Positions 25,289-34,422 are shown, numbered from the stretch's first letter. The stretch: 59,268 nt of DNA from an uncultured Lachnospiraceae bacterium (GCA_947586255.1 CANPXP010000012.1:1-59268), one strand, 5' to 3'. Notes: generated from the letters alone by a model not told the origin. Program-made: numbers and translations.

Positions 25289-26689
25289 TTGGCGAATAAA
25301 GGGAATAAAGTCACTCCATATGTTCATCCGCCGAACCTGAATATCGGTATCTTGATTTTTGCGGCGATTTTTATCTATGTGATCGTCTGCGTGGTCATGT
25401 ATTTCAGAACCGATCACATCGTCGGCTACAATGTCATGGAAGGTTCTCTGACTTCCAACAGTATCTTCAAGGGCATCGCGCTCCGCACCGAGGAGGTCGT
25501 GACCGCCACCGACGCGGGATATGTCAACTATTTTGCCAGAGAGGGCGAGCGGGTGGCGAAAGGCGATCTCGTCTACACCGTGGACGAGACGGGAAAGCTG
25601 TCCGACTATATGCACACCAGCGAAAGCGGGGAGAATTCCCTGTCGGACGCCGATCTGACAGAACTGAAAACGGAGATCGCGGCCTTTACCAACCGTTTTG
25701 ACCGCACACAGTTCTCTGATGTATACAACTTCAAATATAGTGTGGAAGGCACGGCGTTAAAGCTTTCCAACTACAATATTCTGGAAAACGCGGACGCGCT
25801 CAACGAGGCCGGCGGGAGCAGCTTCGTCAATTACCGCTATGCGCCGAGAAGCGGCATCGTCATATATTCGATCGACGGATATGAGAATCTGACGCTGGAA
25901 GACATGACCGCGGAGCTTTTCGAGCAGAAGGATTACGAGAAACAGCATCTCGTCAACAACGAGCTGGTCGCGAGCGGGGATCAGATCTATAAGCTGTCCA
26001 CAAGCGAGGACTGGTCCGTCGTCATTCAGGTCGACGAGGACCTGGCCGAGCAGCTTCTCGAGAAGGAGTATGTGGAGGTGCGCTTCCTGAAAAATCAGTA
26101 CACCTCATGGGGACAGGTCGCTTCCTACACCAACGAAGCGGGCGACACCTTCGTCTCCCTGACCTTCACCAACTCCATGATCACCTTCTGCACGGACCGC
26201 TTTATCGATATCGAGCTCCTTCTGGAGGACGAGAAAGGGCTGAAGATTCCCAATTCCGCCATGGTGACGAAGGAATTCTTCATCGTGCCGAAGGAGTATG
26301 TGACCAAGGGCGGCAACAGCGGCAGCGACGGTGTTCTCCTGGAGACTTACGACGAGGAGGGCAACGTGGTCAGCCAGTTCGTCCCGACGACGATCTATGA
26401 CGCGACGGAGACGGAATACTATCTGGACGACTCGGTTCTGCGCGCGGGCAACAATATCCTGAAGCCCGAGAGCAGAGACCAGAAATATACGGTCAGCAAG
26501 ACCGGTTCCCTGACGGGCGTCTACAACATCAATAAGGGATACGCCGATTTCAAGCAGGTGACCGTTCTGTATGCCAACGACGAGTACTCGATCGTGAAGT
26601 CCAACACGGTCTATGGTCTGAACGTCTATGACCATATCGTGCTGGACGCGTCCACAGTGGACGATAACCAGTTTATATACGAGAGGTAA
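25289..26689 (+). CDS. HlyD family membrane-fusion/adaptor protein
   Basis: The 466-residue protein has a short basic N terminus, one membrane helix (about residues 21-43) and a long extracytoplasmic part. A barrel-sandwich (lipoyl-like) half motif is seen at residues 65-100 (TDAGYVNYFAREGERVAKGDLVYTV), a second one further down, and a C-terminal beta region. These suggest a HlyD-type periplasmic or extracellular adaptor. No ABC transporter or permease is nearby, so its partner is unknown. The likely start is TTG 25289 after AAAAAAGGAG. It lies six bases ahead of the YggS gene and upstream of sepF, a linkage seen in related clostridia. Confidence 0.7.
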   Translation: MANKGNKVTPYVHPPNLNIGILIFAAIFIYVIVCVVMYFRTDHIVGYNVMEGSLTSNSIFKGIALRTEEVVTATDAGYVNYFAREGERVAKGDLVYTVDETGKLSDYMHTSESGENSLSDADLTELKTEIAAFTNRFDRTQFSDVYNFKYSVEGTALKLSNYNILENADALNEAGGSSFVNYRYAPRSGIVIYSIDGYENLTLEDMTAELFEQKDYEKQHLVNNELVASGDQIYKLSTSEDWSVVIQVDEDLAEQLLEKEYVEVRFLKNQYTSWGQVASYTNEAGDTFVSLTFTNSMITFCTDRFIDIELLLEDEKGLKIPNSAMVTKEFFIVPKEYVTKGGNSGSDGVLLETYDEEGNVVSQFVPTTIYDATETEYYLDDSVLRAGNNILKPESRDQKYTVSKTGSLTGVYNINKGYADFKQVTVLYANDEYSIVKSNTVYGLNVYDHIVLDASTVDDNQFIYER

Positions 26690-26694
26690 ACCCG

Positions 26695-27390
26695 ATGATA
26701 CAGGAGAATCTGAACACAGTGGAGTCCAAAATAGCCGAGGCGTGCCGGCGAAGCGGCAGATCGCGCGACGATGTCAGGCTGATCGCCGTCAGCAAGACCA
26801 AACCGATCTCCATGCTGCAGGAGGCATATGACCTGGGCTGCCGCGATTTCGGCGAGAACAAGGTGCAGGAGCTGGTAGAAAAATACGAACAGCTCCCGAA
26901 GGACATCCGCTGGCACATGATCGGCCACCTGCAGCGCAACAAGGTCAAGTACATTGTGGACAAGGTAGCCATGATCCACAGCGTCGATTCCCTGCGTCTC
27001 GCCGAGGAGATCAGCAAGGAAGCCCTCAAGAAAAATGTCACCGTCCCGATTCTTGTGGAGGTCAATGTCGCCGGCGAGGAGAGCAAATTCGGCGTCTCGC
27101 CCTCCGAGACTGCCGCTCTGGTGGAAGAGATCGCCAAGCTGCCCAATATCATCGTCAAGGGGCTGATGACGATAGCGCCGTACACAGATCATCCCGAGGA
27201 AAACAGGCTGTATTTCGCAAATTTAAAGCAAATATATGTTGACATAATACAAAAAAACATTGATAATATTTGTATGGGAGAGCTTTCCATGGGCATGACC
27301 GGGGATTACGGGATTGCCGTGGAGGAAGGCGCGACGTACATACGCGTCGGAACCGGTATTTTCGGCGAGAGACAATATACGGCCATATAA
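26695..27390 (+). CDS. YggS family pyridoxal-phosphate homeostasis protein
   Basis: PLPBP/YggS proteins bind PLP without known catalysis and help keep amino acid and vitamin B6 balance. The 231-residue protein has the PLP lysine in LIAVSKTKP, the GENKVQELVEKY segment, WHMIGHLQRNK, GLMTIAP and a C-terminal SMGMTGDYGIAVEEGATYIRVGTGIFG. Length is typical. In Firmicutes the gene is found next to sepF, as here. Confidence 0.94.
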   Translation: MIQENLNTVESKIAEACRRSGRSRDDVRLIAVSKTKPISMLQEAYDLGCRDFGENKVQELVEKYEQLPKDIRWHMIGHLQRNKVKYIVDKVAMIHSVDSLRLAEEISKEALKKNVTVPILVEVNVAGEESKFGVSPSETAALVEEIAKLPNIIVKGLMTIAPYTDHPEENRLYFANLKQIYVDIIQKNIDNICMGELSMGMTGDYGIAVEEGATYIRVGTGIFGERQYTAI

Positions 27391-27447
27391 ATATACATAA
27401 GCGATCTGTAATGAAAGCAATGGAATTGACGGAGGGTTTATAAGGCA

Positions 27448-27951
27448 ATGAGTGTGATGGACAAGTTTTTGAACGCCATGAAGCTGAACGACGAGGAAGA
27501 CGAATACTACGACGACGATTTCTACGATGACGAACCGGAGCAGAACGGCAGACGGTCCGCGGGAAATACCCGGGAGCCCGCCGCCGCGGAAGAGCCGGTC
27601 AAAAAACAGCCGCCCAAGGTGACGCCCATGCGCCAGATGAAGAAGATGCCGGGTACGGGCATGGAAGTATGTGTGATCAAGCCTACGACCCTGGAAGATG
27701 AGCGGGAAATCACGGAGACGCTTCTCGCCAACAGAGCGGTCGTATTAAATCTGGAGGGTGTGGATCTTGCCATCGCGAGACGAATTCTCGATTTCACCTC
27801 CGGCTCCTGCTTCGCAATGTCCGGCAATTTACAGCAGATATCGCAGTTCATCTTTATTGTCACGCCTGCGAGCGTTGATATTTCAGGTGATTTTCAGGAA
27901 TTCTTATCCGGCTCGTTCGATGTGCCGATCAACAACGGACTCATGAAGTAA
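27448..27951 (+). CDS. sepF: Cell division protein SepF
   Basis: SepF assembles with FtsZ and tethers it to the membrane. The 167-residue protein has an N-terminal amphipathic helix (VMDKFLNAMKL), an acidic and low-complexity linker (residues 14-60) and the C-terminal SepF core with VCVIKPTTLEDEREITETLLANRAVVLNLEGVD-type sequence and FTSGSCFAMSGNLQQIS. The ATG follows a GGAGGG site. Confidence 0.93.
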   Translation: MSVMDKFLNAMKLNDEEDEYYDDDFYDDEPEQNGRRSAGNTREPAAAEEPVKKQPPKVTPMRQMKKMPGTGMEVCVIKPTTLEDEREITETLLANRAVVLNLEGVDLAIARRILDFTSGSCFAMSGNLQQISQFIFIVTPASVDISGDFQEFLSGSFDVPINNGLMK

Positions 27952-27964
27952 ACAAGACATGACG

Positions 27965-27994
27965 ACTTCCTGGCAGTTCTGTCAGGAAGTTTTC
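27965..27994 (+). terminator. Rho-independent terminator after sepF
   Basis: ACTTCCTGGCAG pairs with CTGTCAGGAAGT around a two-base loop with one wobble, followed by TTTT. It ends the HlyD-YggS-SepF unit. Confidence 0.8.
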
Positions 27995-28034
27995 GTATGT
28001 CCGGATACAAATAATTTGCCTACGGAGGAAATAC

Positions 28035-29144
28035 ATGGCTGAGAGAATGACAATCAATTATGAGAAAAAGCCCTGCTACGATATTGTCTTCACGGACAGC
28101 TTTGATCTGCTTGCCGACGAGCTGCAGGCGCTTGCCATAGAGAACAGGAGAGTGGCCGTCATCGCGGATTCCAACACCGCAAGGCTGTTCGGTGACACGG
28201 TGATGCAGCTTCTTCAGGAACGATGCAGACAGATGCTTCTGCACGTCTTCCCGGCGGGAGAAGAGCACAAGACGCTGGACACCGTGAAGGACATCTACCG
28301 GGCGTTAATCGAGGCGGGCTTTGACCGCAGGGACCTGCTGCTTGCGCTCGGCGGCGGCGTTGTGGGCGACATCACAGGCTACGCGGCGGCCACCTATCTG
28401 CGCGGCGTTGATTTCGTCCAGATTCCCACCACGCTGATCGCGCAGTCGGACAGCAGCATCGGCGGCAAGACGGGGGTGGATTTCGACGGCTACAAGAACA
28501 TGGTGGGCGCCTTCTATATGCCAAAGCTGGTGTATATGAACGTCTCCACGCTACAGGAGCTGGACGACAGACAGTTCTACGCCGGTTTTGCGGAAGTCAT
28601 GAAACACGGCCTGATCAAAGACGGCATGTTTTATGAGTGGCTTCTGGAGCATATGTATGAAATCCACGACAGAGATCCCGAAACGCTGACGGAGATGGTG
28701 ATGCGAAGCTGCACGGTCAAGAAGCTGGTCGTTGAGAAGGATCCGAAGGAGCAGGGCGACCGCGCGCTTTTGAACTTCGGACACACAATCGGCCACGCCG
28801 TCGAAAAGTACAGAAATTTTGAGATGCTGCACGGCGAGTGCATCGCGCTGGGGATGGTGGCGGCTTCCTACCTGTCGTGGAAGCGAAACTGGCTGTCCAA
28901 GGACGAGTACTATGAGGTGCGGGACATGTTCGTACCTTTCAATCTGCCCATCAGTATCGACTCCATCGAACCGGAGGAAATTCTGCGGCTGACGAAATCC
29001 GACAAGAAGATGGAGAGCGGCCATGTCAAGTTTGTCCTGCTCAAGAAAGTCGGCAAGGCCGTGATCGACAAAACCGTAACGGACGAAGAGATCCTGGACG
29101 CGATCCGGGAAATTTATTTCAGCGACGAGGACGCAAGGGCATGA
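28035..29144 (+). CDS. aroB: 3-dehydroquinate synthase
   Basis: AroB catalyses the second step of the shikimate pathway (DAHP to 3-dehydroquinate), using NAD and a divalent metal. The 369-residue protein has GGGVVGDITGYAAATYLRG (NAD binding), the SIGGKTGVDFDGYKNMVGAFY motif, and metal ligands in the later E-x-x-K-H segment (GFAEVMKHGLIKD) and the GHTIGHA motif. The start has a GGAGGAAA site. No other aro genes are in the window. It overlaps lspA by four bases (ATGA). Confidence 0.96.
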   Translation: MAERMTINYEKKPCYDIVFTDSFDLLADELQALAIENRRVAVIADSNTARLFGDTVMQLLQERCRQMLLHVFPAGEEHKTLDTVKDIYRALIEAGFDRRDLLLALGGGVVGDITGYAAATYLRGVDFVQIPTTLIAQSDSSIGGKTGVDFDGYKNMVGAFYMPKLVYMNVSTLQELDDRQFYAGFAEVMKHGLIKDGMFYEWLLEHMYEIHDRDPETLTEMVMRSCTVKKLVVEKDPKEQGDRALLNFGHTIGHAVEKYRNFEMLHGECIALGMVAASYLSWKRNWLSKDEYYEVRDMFVPFNLPISIDSIEPEEILRLTKSDKKMESGHVKFVLLKKVGKAVIDKTVTDEEILDAIREIYFSDEDARA

Positions 29145-29668
29145 ATTGGAAGAAAAAACTATGGATCATACTGGACCTTCTGGGCATCTGTGCGCTGGTG
29201 GCCCTGGATCAGTTCACGAAATATCTCGCGGTCATCCACCTGAAGGACAAGCCGGCCTACATCATCATCAACGGCGTTCTGGAGCTCAATTATCTGGAAA
29301 ATAAGGGCGCGGCCTTCGGCATGCTGCAGAATCAGAAGGCGTTTTTTATCTTTGTGGCGGTCGTGATCTTAAGCGTGATCGGCTACGTGCTCTTAAAGAC
29401 GCCGGACGGCAGAAAATACAGGATACTGCATGTTCTGTTAAGCCTGATCGCCGCAGGTGCCATCGGCAACATGATCGACCGCATCCGCCTCGACTATGTG
29501 GTGGATTTCATCTACTTCGTGCTGATCAACTTCCCGATCTTCAACGTGGCGGATATGTATGTCACGGTTTCCACAGTGCTTCTGGTGATTCTGCTCCTGT
29601 TCGTCTACAGGGAAGACGACCTGAATTTTATCAGCTTCAAGCAGAAAAAATACAGGGAACTCAAGTAG
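29141..29668 (+). CDS. lspA: Lipoprotein signal peptidase (signal peptidase II)
   Basis: LspA removes signal peptides of prolipoproteins after lipidation. The 175-residue integral membrane protein has four hydrophobic segments and the two catalytic aspartate motifs GNMIDR and FNVADMYVT. The NKGAAFGML segment matches the family motif after the first helix. It precedes the RluA-type synthase by eight bases, the lspA-rluD order known in many bacteria. The lipoprotein at 23701 is one candidate client. Confidence 0.95.
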   Translation: MNWKKKLWIILDLLGICALVALDQFTKYLAVIHLKDKPAYIIINGVLELNYLENKGAAFGMLQNQKAFFIFVAVVILSVIGYVLLKTPDGRKYRILHVLLSLIAAGAIGNMIDRIRLDYVVDFIYFVLINFPIFNVADMYVTVSTVLLVILLLFVYREDDLNFISFKQKKYRELK

Positions 29669-29676
29669 GGCGCGTT

Positions 29677-30591
29677 ATGGAACAGTTTACCTATCAGATC
29701 GGGCCGGGAGAGGACGAAGAGCGCCTGGACAAATGGATCAGCGCCGCGCTGCCCGAGCTGTCCCGCTCCTATATCCAAAAGTGCATCAAATCCGACAGCG
29801 TGCTCGTCAACGGCAGCCCGCAGAAAGCCGGCTACCGGCTGCGTGTGGACGATGAGATCGTATTTTCCATTCCCGAAGCCGCGGAGCCTTCCATAGAGCC
29901 GGAGGCGATTCCGCTGGATATTCTGTATGAGGACGCGGACCTTCTCGTTGTGAACAAACCGAAGGGCATGGTCGTACACCCGGCCCCCGGCCACTACAGC
30001 GGGACGTTAGTCAACGCGGTCCTGTACCACTGCAGAGGGCAGCTGTCGGGCATCAACGGCGTGCTGCGCCCCGGCATCGTCCACCGCATCGACAGAGACA
30101 CCACCGGTTCTCTGATCGTCTGCAAAAATGACCGCGCCCACAACGCCGTCGCCGCGCAGCTGAAGGAACACAGCATCACGCGCAGATACCGGGCGATCGT
30201 GCACGGTGTGATACAGACGGAGAACGGCGTCGTGGACACGTCCATCGGCAGGGATCCGAGGGACCGCAAGCGTATGGCGGCCGGCGTAGCCCACGGCAAG
30301 CCCGCCGTCACGCACTACACGGTGCTGGAGCGTTTCCGCGAGTACACCTATATCGAGTGCCGCCTGGAGACCGGACGCACCCATCAGATCCGTGTGCACA
30401 TGGCGAGCATCGGCCATCCCGTGCTGGGAGATGAGGTATATTCTCACCGCAATACGCCCTATCGGCTGGAAGGGCAGACGCTTCACGCGATGGTGATCGG
30501 CTTCGTCCATCCGACGACGAACGCTTACATGGAGGTGACGGCGCCGCTGCCGGATTACTTCGAGAAGCTGCTTCGGATACTGCCGCGCTGA
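29677..30591 (+). CDS. RluA family 23S rRNA pseudouridine synthase
   Basis: The 304-residue protein has an N-terminal S4 RNA-binding domain (about residues 15-70) and a catalytic domain. The aspartate is in HRIDRDTTG (D139); GRTHQIRVHMASIGHPVLGD follows. This is the RluA/RluD class, most similar in layout to RluD (pseudouridines in helix 69 of 23S rRNA), but the sites it modifies cannot be read from sequence. It follows lspA closely and is the end of this operon. Confidence 0.93.
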   Translation: MEQFTYQIGPGEDEERLDKWISAALPELSRSYIQKCIKSDSVLVNGSPQKAGYRLRVDDEIVFSIPEAAEPSIEPEAIPLDILYEDADLLVVNKPKGMVVHPAPGHYSGTLVNAVLYHCRGQLSGINGVLRPGIVHRIDRDTTGSLIVCKNDRAHNAVAAQLKEHSITRRYRAIVHGVIQTENGVVDTSIGRDPRDRKRMAAGVAHGKPAVTHYTVLERFREYTYIECRLETGRTHQIRVHMASIGHPVLGDEVYSHRNTPYRLEGQTLHAMVIGFVHPTTNAYMEVTAPLPDYFEKLLRILPR

Positions 30592-30651
30592 TCGTCCTTC
30601 TTGGCGATTTTTGATTTTTTGCGCCACAGAGAAAGTTTTTTCGCGTTAGTG

Positions 30652-30680
30652 TTGTAAATTGTGCGTTTTTGTGCTATTAT
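30652..30680 (+). promoter_or_regulatory. Promoter ahead of the unnamed gene pair and CstA gene
   Basis: TTGTAA, a 17-base spacer, TATTAT. The predicted start is near 30687, giving a leader of about 70 bases up to the terminator-like hairpin. Confidence 0.55.
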
Positions 30681-30686
30681 CGTTTG

Positions 30687-30757
30687 TGGATTATTTTGAC
30701 CGGAAGTATGTATGGCTCAAGGGTGAGCGTAAGACACGGACTCACCGTGTCTTTTTT
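30687..30757 (+). promoter_or_regulatory. Short leader ending in an intrinsic terminator (possible attenuator or small RNA)
   Basis: The leader ends in GACACGG/CCGTGTC with a five-base loop and six T (30733-30757). Upstream GGGTGAG (30721-30727) can pair with CTCACC (30741-30746), which shares two bases with the 3' arm of the terminator stem, so the two folds exclude one another. This is the form of an attenuator, or simply a small RNA with its own terminator. The downstream gene starts 70 bases after the T run with no other clear promoter. The regulatory signal is unknown. Confidence 0.45.
30733..30757 (+). terminator. Intrinsic terminator hairpin in the leader
   Basis: A perfect seven-base stem with a five-base loop and six T, as described for the leader. 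Confidence 0.75.
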
Positions 30758-30826
30758 ATAGTCGGACAGCGAAAACGCAGCCCTAAGCGCCTGTCGACGG
30801 ATACAGCGGTGAGAGCGGAGTGAACC

Positions 30827-31225
30827 ATGAAATATTGTGCCCTGACATCGACGGAAGAGAATACGGAGACCCTGCAGGCGGAATACAGAGCCGCGCAGGA
30901 GATCGGCAAGCTTCGCCTGGGGACGGAGCGCCTTTATTTTCGTTCTGCCCGCCGCGTATTCTACATACCATATACTGAGATTTACCGTTATTTTCGCCGG
31001 GTCATGCTCGTCCCCGCGAAACTGTGCTGCGGCAAAGGCGACCTGGCGGTGGAACATCTGGTCATCTGCGACGCTGAAAAGGAACTGGCACAGATTGAGT
31101 TGCCCGGCTCCCATGCCGCCAAAGTGGTGATGGAGCGGCTGCCTGGCCTCGCGCCGGCTGCCCTGGTCGGGACGCCGCCGCAGGAAAAGGGCAGCACAGG
31201 AGAGGAGCGGGACAATGACGGTTGA
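30827..31225 (+). CDS. Unnamed protein, possible PH-like fold
   Basis: The 132-residue soluble protein is not recognised. The part from about residue 25 to 110 has the alternating strand pattern GKLRLGTERLYF, VFYIPYTEIYRYFRR, HLVICDAEKELAQIELPG, then a C-terminal helix. This resembles bacterial PH-like domains; that is inference only. The C terminus is low-complexity and charged. It overlaps the next gene by 11 bases, so the two are probably translationally coupled. Confidence 0.72.
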   Translation: MKYCALTSTEENTETLQAEYRAAQEIGKLRLGTERLYFRSARRVFYIPYTEIYRYFRRVMLVPAKLCCGKGDLAVEHLVICDAEKELAQIELPGSHAAKVVMERLPGLAPAALVGTPPQEKGSTGEERDNDG

Positions 31226-31703
31226 TGAGACGCTTGCAAAGCTCCTGAAATCATATAGGCGCTACTACAATATCGATGCCGAGAGCGCACCGGAACCCTT
31301 TGCGGCGATGGCTGTCTTTCACACCCACGACGAACAGTTCTTCCTCGTGAAGGCCGCCACGTTAGCGGAGGCGGAGGCCAACGAGTATGTGTTTTTCGCC
31401 ACGGCCGCGCATATTGGGCTGGATGACATGCGGAAGCTGGACGAGGCGGCCTGGGCCGAGGGGATGTCCAGAGTCGTTCCGCACGCCAATCACCGCAGCA
31501 CCGATATCGTGCTGATTGTGCTGGCGGAGCAGATCGACGCCGACGCGGCCGACTATCTGAAAAAGTGCAGACGCTACAAGAGCTACCGGCACACCCTGCA
31601 GGGCTGGAGCCATTATTCCACGGTTGCCATGGAGACTTCTACAGGCAGTTTTTTCTGTAACAGACGGGGGAAAAATCTGAAGAAGCTCTTTCGCAATATA
31701 TGA
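31215..31703 (+). CDS. Unnamed conserved-type protein
   Basis: The 162-residue soluble protein is not recognised. Its residues are unevenly conserved-looking: HTHDEQFFLVKAA, EYVFFATA, AWAEGMSRVVPHANHRSTDIVLI and YKSYRHTLQGWSHYSTVAMET. The C-terminal basic tail reads NRRGKNLKKLFRNI. No transmembrane helix or signal peptide. It is read 11 bases into the end of the previous gene and 26 bases before the CstA gene, so all three are likely in one transcript. Confidence 0.72.
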   Translation: MTVDETLAKLLKSYRRYYNIDAESAPEPFAAMAVFHTHDEQFFLVKAATLAEAEANEYVFFATAAHIGLDDMRKLDEAAWAEGMSRVVPHANHRSTDIVLIVLAEQIDADAADYLKKCRRYKSYRHTLQGWSHYSTVAMETSTGSFFCNRRGKNLKKLFRNI

Positions 31704-31729
31704 AAAAGTAAAGAGAGAGGTGTTAAACT

Positions 31730-33433
31730 ATGACTGCGATTCTGATTATCGTAGCTGCGATTGTTCTGCTCGTCCTGGGCTATGTCTTCTACGGCTCATG
31801 GCTTGCAAAACAGTGGGGCATTGACCCCGGCAGAAAGACGCCTGCCATTGAACTGGAGGACGGTGTTGACTACGTTGCCGCGAAACCGGCGGTACTGATG
31901 GGTCACCATTTCTCTTCCATCGCGGGCGCGGGTCCTATCAACGGACCGATTCAGGCCTCCGTTTTCGGATGGCTTCCCGTATTTTTGTGGTGCGTCATCG
32001 GAGGTATCTTCTTCGGTGGACTGCAGGACTTCGGTTCCCTGTTCGCATCCATCCGCCACGGCGGCAAATCCGTGGGTGAAATCATCAAAGACTCCATGGG
32101 AGACAGGGCGAAAAAGCTCTTCATCATCTTTGCCCTGCTGGTGCTGATCCTGGTTATCGCTTCCTTCGTGAACGTGGTAGCCGGAACCTTCGCCTCCACC
32201 AATCCGTTCGGCTTCACAAGCGGCCCTACCGGAAACGAGACGACGGCAATCATCTCCCTGATGTTTATCGTGCTGGCGATTATCTATGGTCTGGTAACTA
32301 ACCGTCTGGGTGTCAAGACCCTGCCTGCCAGCATCGGCGGTATCGTCTGCATTATCCTGATGATCGTTCTGGGCCTGAACTTCGGCTTCGCTATGAGCCG
32401 CACGGCCTGGATCATCACGATCGGCGCGTACATCACGATCGCTTCACTGGTTCCCGTGTGGATCCTGCTGCAGCCCCGTGATTATCTGTCCAGCTTCCTG
32501 CTCTACGCAATGATGGCTGTTGCACTGATCGGTATTTTCTTCTCAGCCTTCTCCGGAACGGCTACTTTCGAGATCCCGATGTTCACGGGCTGGAAGACCA
32601 GCATCGGCACACTGTTCCCGGCACTGTTTATCACGGTTGCCTGCGGCGCGTGCTCCGGTTTCCACAGCCTGATTTCCACGGGTACATCCTCCAAGCAGCT
32701 GGCTAACGAGAAGGATGCGAAGCCCATCGGCTACGGTTCCATGCTGATCGAGTCCGCGCTGGGTATCATCTCCCTGATCGCGGTAGGTATGGTATTCAAG
32801 GCTTACACCAACGGCGACTTCGGTTCTCCGGCGGCGGCTTTCGCGGCAGGTATCGCGACCATGTTCGGCACGGAGCAGTCCACCGTATACAACACAATTT
32901 ACGCATTACTTACTCTGGCGGTTTCCGTATTCGCGCTGACCAGCCTGGACACGGGTACCCGTCTGAGCCGTTTCATGTTCTCCGAGCTGTTCCTCAAGAA
33001 GGATGAGGCGACCTACAAGGATGCCACAGGTATCCGCAAGGTGCTCGCTTATCCGCTGACAGGTACGCTCATCATGGTAGTGATCGGCTGCGTTCTCGGC
33101 GGTCTGAGCCTGAGCCAGATCTGGGGCCTGTTCGGCGCTGCCAACCAGCTGCTTGCAGGTATCGCTCTGATGGCGGTTGCCGCATGGCTGGGCAACGCGG
33201 GCAAGAACAACAAGATGTTCTACATCCCGATGGTATTTATGCTGGTAGCTACGATCACCAGCCTGGTGATGACAGTCATCGCCAAGATCAAGATGGCAGC
33301 AACCGGCGCCGCGATGTGGGGCGACTGGTTCCAGCTGATCTTCGCGGCCGCTATGGTCGTTCTGGCGCTCTTCCTTGTTGTGGAGGGTGTTCAGACCTTC
33401 AGCGAGCAGATGAAGAAGAAGGCAAAAGCCTGA
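31730..33433 (+). CDS. CstA family carbon starvation transporter
   Basis: CstA proteins take up peptides or pyruvate under carbon limitation. The 567-residue protein is polytopic (about 15 hydrophobic helices). It begins with the family hallmarks GYVFYGSWLAKQWGI and the histidine-rich HHFSSIAGAGPINGPIQA, then GGKSVGEIIK and the central SGFHSLISTGTSSKQL. Codon use is visibly more biased to C/T-ending, highly expressed codons than neighbouring genes, so it is likely abundant. The substrate is not fixed by the sequence. A strong terminator follows. Confidence 0.88.
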   Translation: MTAILIIVAAIVLLVLGYVFYGSWLAKQWGIDPGRKTPAIELEDGVDYVAAKPAVLMGHHFSSIAGAGPINGPIQASVFGWLPVFLWCVIGGIFFGGLQDFGSLFASIRHGGKSVGEIIKDSMGDRAKKLFIIFALLVLILVIASFVNVVAGTFASTNPFGFTSGPTGNETTAIISLMFIVLAIIYGLVTNRLGVKTLPASIGGIVCIILMIVLGLNFGFAMSRTAWIITIGAYITIASLVPVWILLQPRDYLSSFLLYAMMAVALIGIFFSAFSGTATFEIPMFTGWKTSIGTLFPALFITVACGACSGFHSLISTGTSSKQLANEKDAKPIGYGSMLIESALGIISLIAVGMVFKAYTNGDFGSPAAAFAAGIATMFGTEQSTVYNTIYALLTLAVSVFALTSLDTGTRLSRFMFSELFLKKDEATYKDATGIRKVLAYPLTGTLIMVVIGCVLGGLSLSQIWGLFGAANQLLAGIALMAVAAWLGNAGKNNKMFYIPMVFMLVATITSLVMTVIAKIKMAATGAAMWGDWFQLIFAAAMVVLALFLVVEGVQTFSEQMKKKAKA

Positions 33434-33467
33434 TTCGTTTGCCGAAAGTGACACTGACATAAAATAA

Positions 33468-33507
33468 ACGCCATGCGGGAGGGTAATCCGATCGCATGGC
33501 GTTTTTT
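33468..33507 (+). terminator. Rho-independent terminator after the CstA gene
   Basis: ACGCCATGCG and CGCATGGCGT form a perfect 10-base stem with a 15-base loop, followed by five to six T. Confidence 0.88.
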
Positions 33508-33557
33508 ACAAATTTTGAATATGCTTTTCCATAAATGGCACGGCCCGAAAACCATGT

Positions 33558-33586
33558 TTGCGTTTTTCTGAAAAAACGTATATAAT
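33558..33586 (+). promoter_or_regulatory. Promoter of the cytidylate kinase-like gene
   Basis: TTGCGT, a 17-base spacer and a perfect TATAAT. About 75 bases separate it from the start codon. Confidence 0.65.
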
Positions 33587-33660
33587 ATAAATATTCAGGA
33601 GAGTGCATTTCCGCTCTCGCATGAGGACGGAATTCCATGACAGAAAGGGGAGATTGTGCT

Positions 33661-34287
33661 ATGAATACGATTATTACCATCGGCCGGCAGTTCGGTTCAG
33701 GCGGTCGCGAGATCGGACAGAGGGTTGCCGACTATTTTGGAATCAAGTTTTACGACAAGGAACTGTTATCCAGGGCAGCGAAAGAGAGCGGTTTCTGCGA
33801 GGAGATGATCCAGAACCATGACGAGCGTCCCACCAATTCCTTCCTCTACAATCTGGTGATGGACACCTATTCCTTCGGCTATAATTCATCCTCCTTTGTG
33901 GATATGCCGATCAGCCACAAGGTATTCCTCGCGCAGTTCGACACGATCAAAAAGATTGCAAGCGAGGGCCCCTGCGTGATCGTCGGCAGGTGCGCCGACT
34001 ACGCGCTGCACGACTATCAGAACTGCCTGCATCTCTTCATCCACGCGGACCAGAAGAGCAAGGTGAAGCGCATTATGGAGCGCTATGACGATGTCAACAC
34101 GGAGCAGAAGGCCATCGACATGATGACCAAGAAGGATAAATCCAGACAGAGCTACTACAATTACTATTCCTCCAAGAAGTGGGGCAGGGCGGACAGCTAC
34201 GATCTGTCCATCAACAGCGGCGTGCTGGGGATCGAAGGTTCTGTGAAGCTGATTGCGCAGTTCGTCGAGGACTTTGAGAATCGGTAG
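33661..34287 (+). CDS. Cytidylate kinase-like family protein
   Basis: The 208-residue protein starts TIGRQFGSGGREIG, a P-loop like that of cytidylate kinase, and continues in the CMP-kinase-like pattern (IVGRCADYAL, HADQKSKVKRIM). It lacks the fuller acceptor domain of Cmk, so the family is a paralogue group in Clostridia with unproven substrate. The ATG at 33661 has an AAAGGGGAG site; a longer reading eight codons upstream lacks one. It is a single-gene unit. Confidence 0.8.
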   Translation: MNTIITIGRQFGSGGREIGQRVADYFGIKFYDKELLSRAAKESGFCEEMIQNHDERPTNSFLYNLVMDTYSFGYNSSSFVDMPISHKVFLAQFDTIKKIASEGPCVIVGRCADYALHDYQNCLHLFIHADQKSKVKRIMERYDDVNTEQKAIDMMTKKDKSRQSYYNYYSSKKWGRADSYDLSINSGVLGIEGSVKLIAQFVEDFENR

Positions 34288-34422
34288 ACTTATTTATTTC
34301 ATGGCATGAAACAGGCGTTTCACACCATTTGGCAGAAAAATAAAAAATTTTTGCCGATATAATGAGTAAAGAGACAAATTTATATAATCTGATCTGCGTT
34401 TGGAAATGACAGGGAGGATGGC

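Noticed and set aside
30708..30758. Leader peptide frames inside the attenuator-like leader
   Set aside because: An ATG at 30712 gives only four codons and the ATG at 30708 lacks a spaced ribosome site; no codon run of a regulating amino acid is seen.
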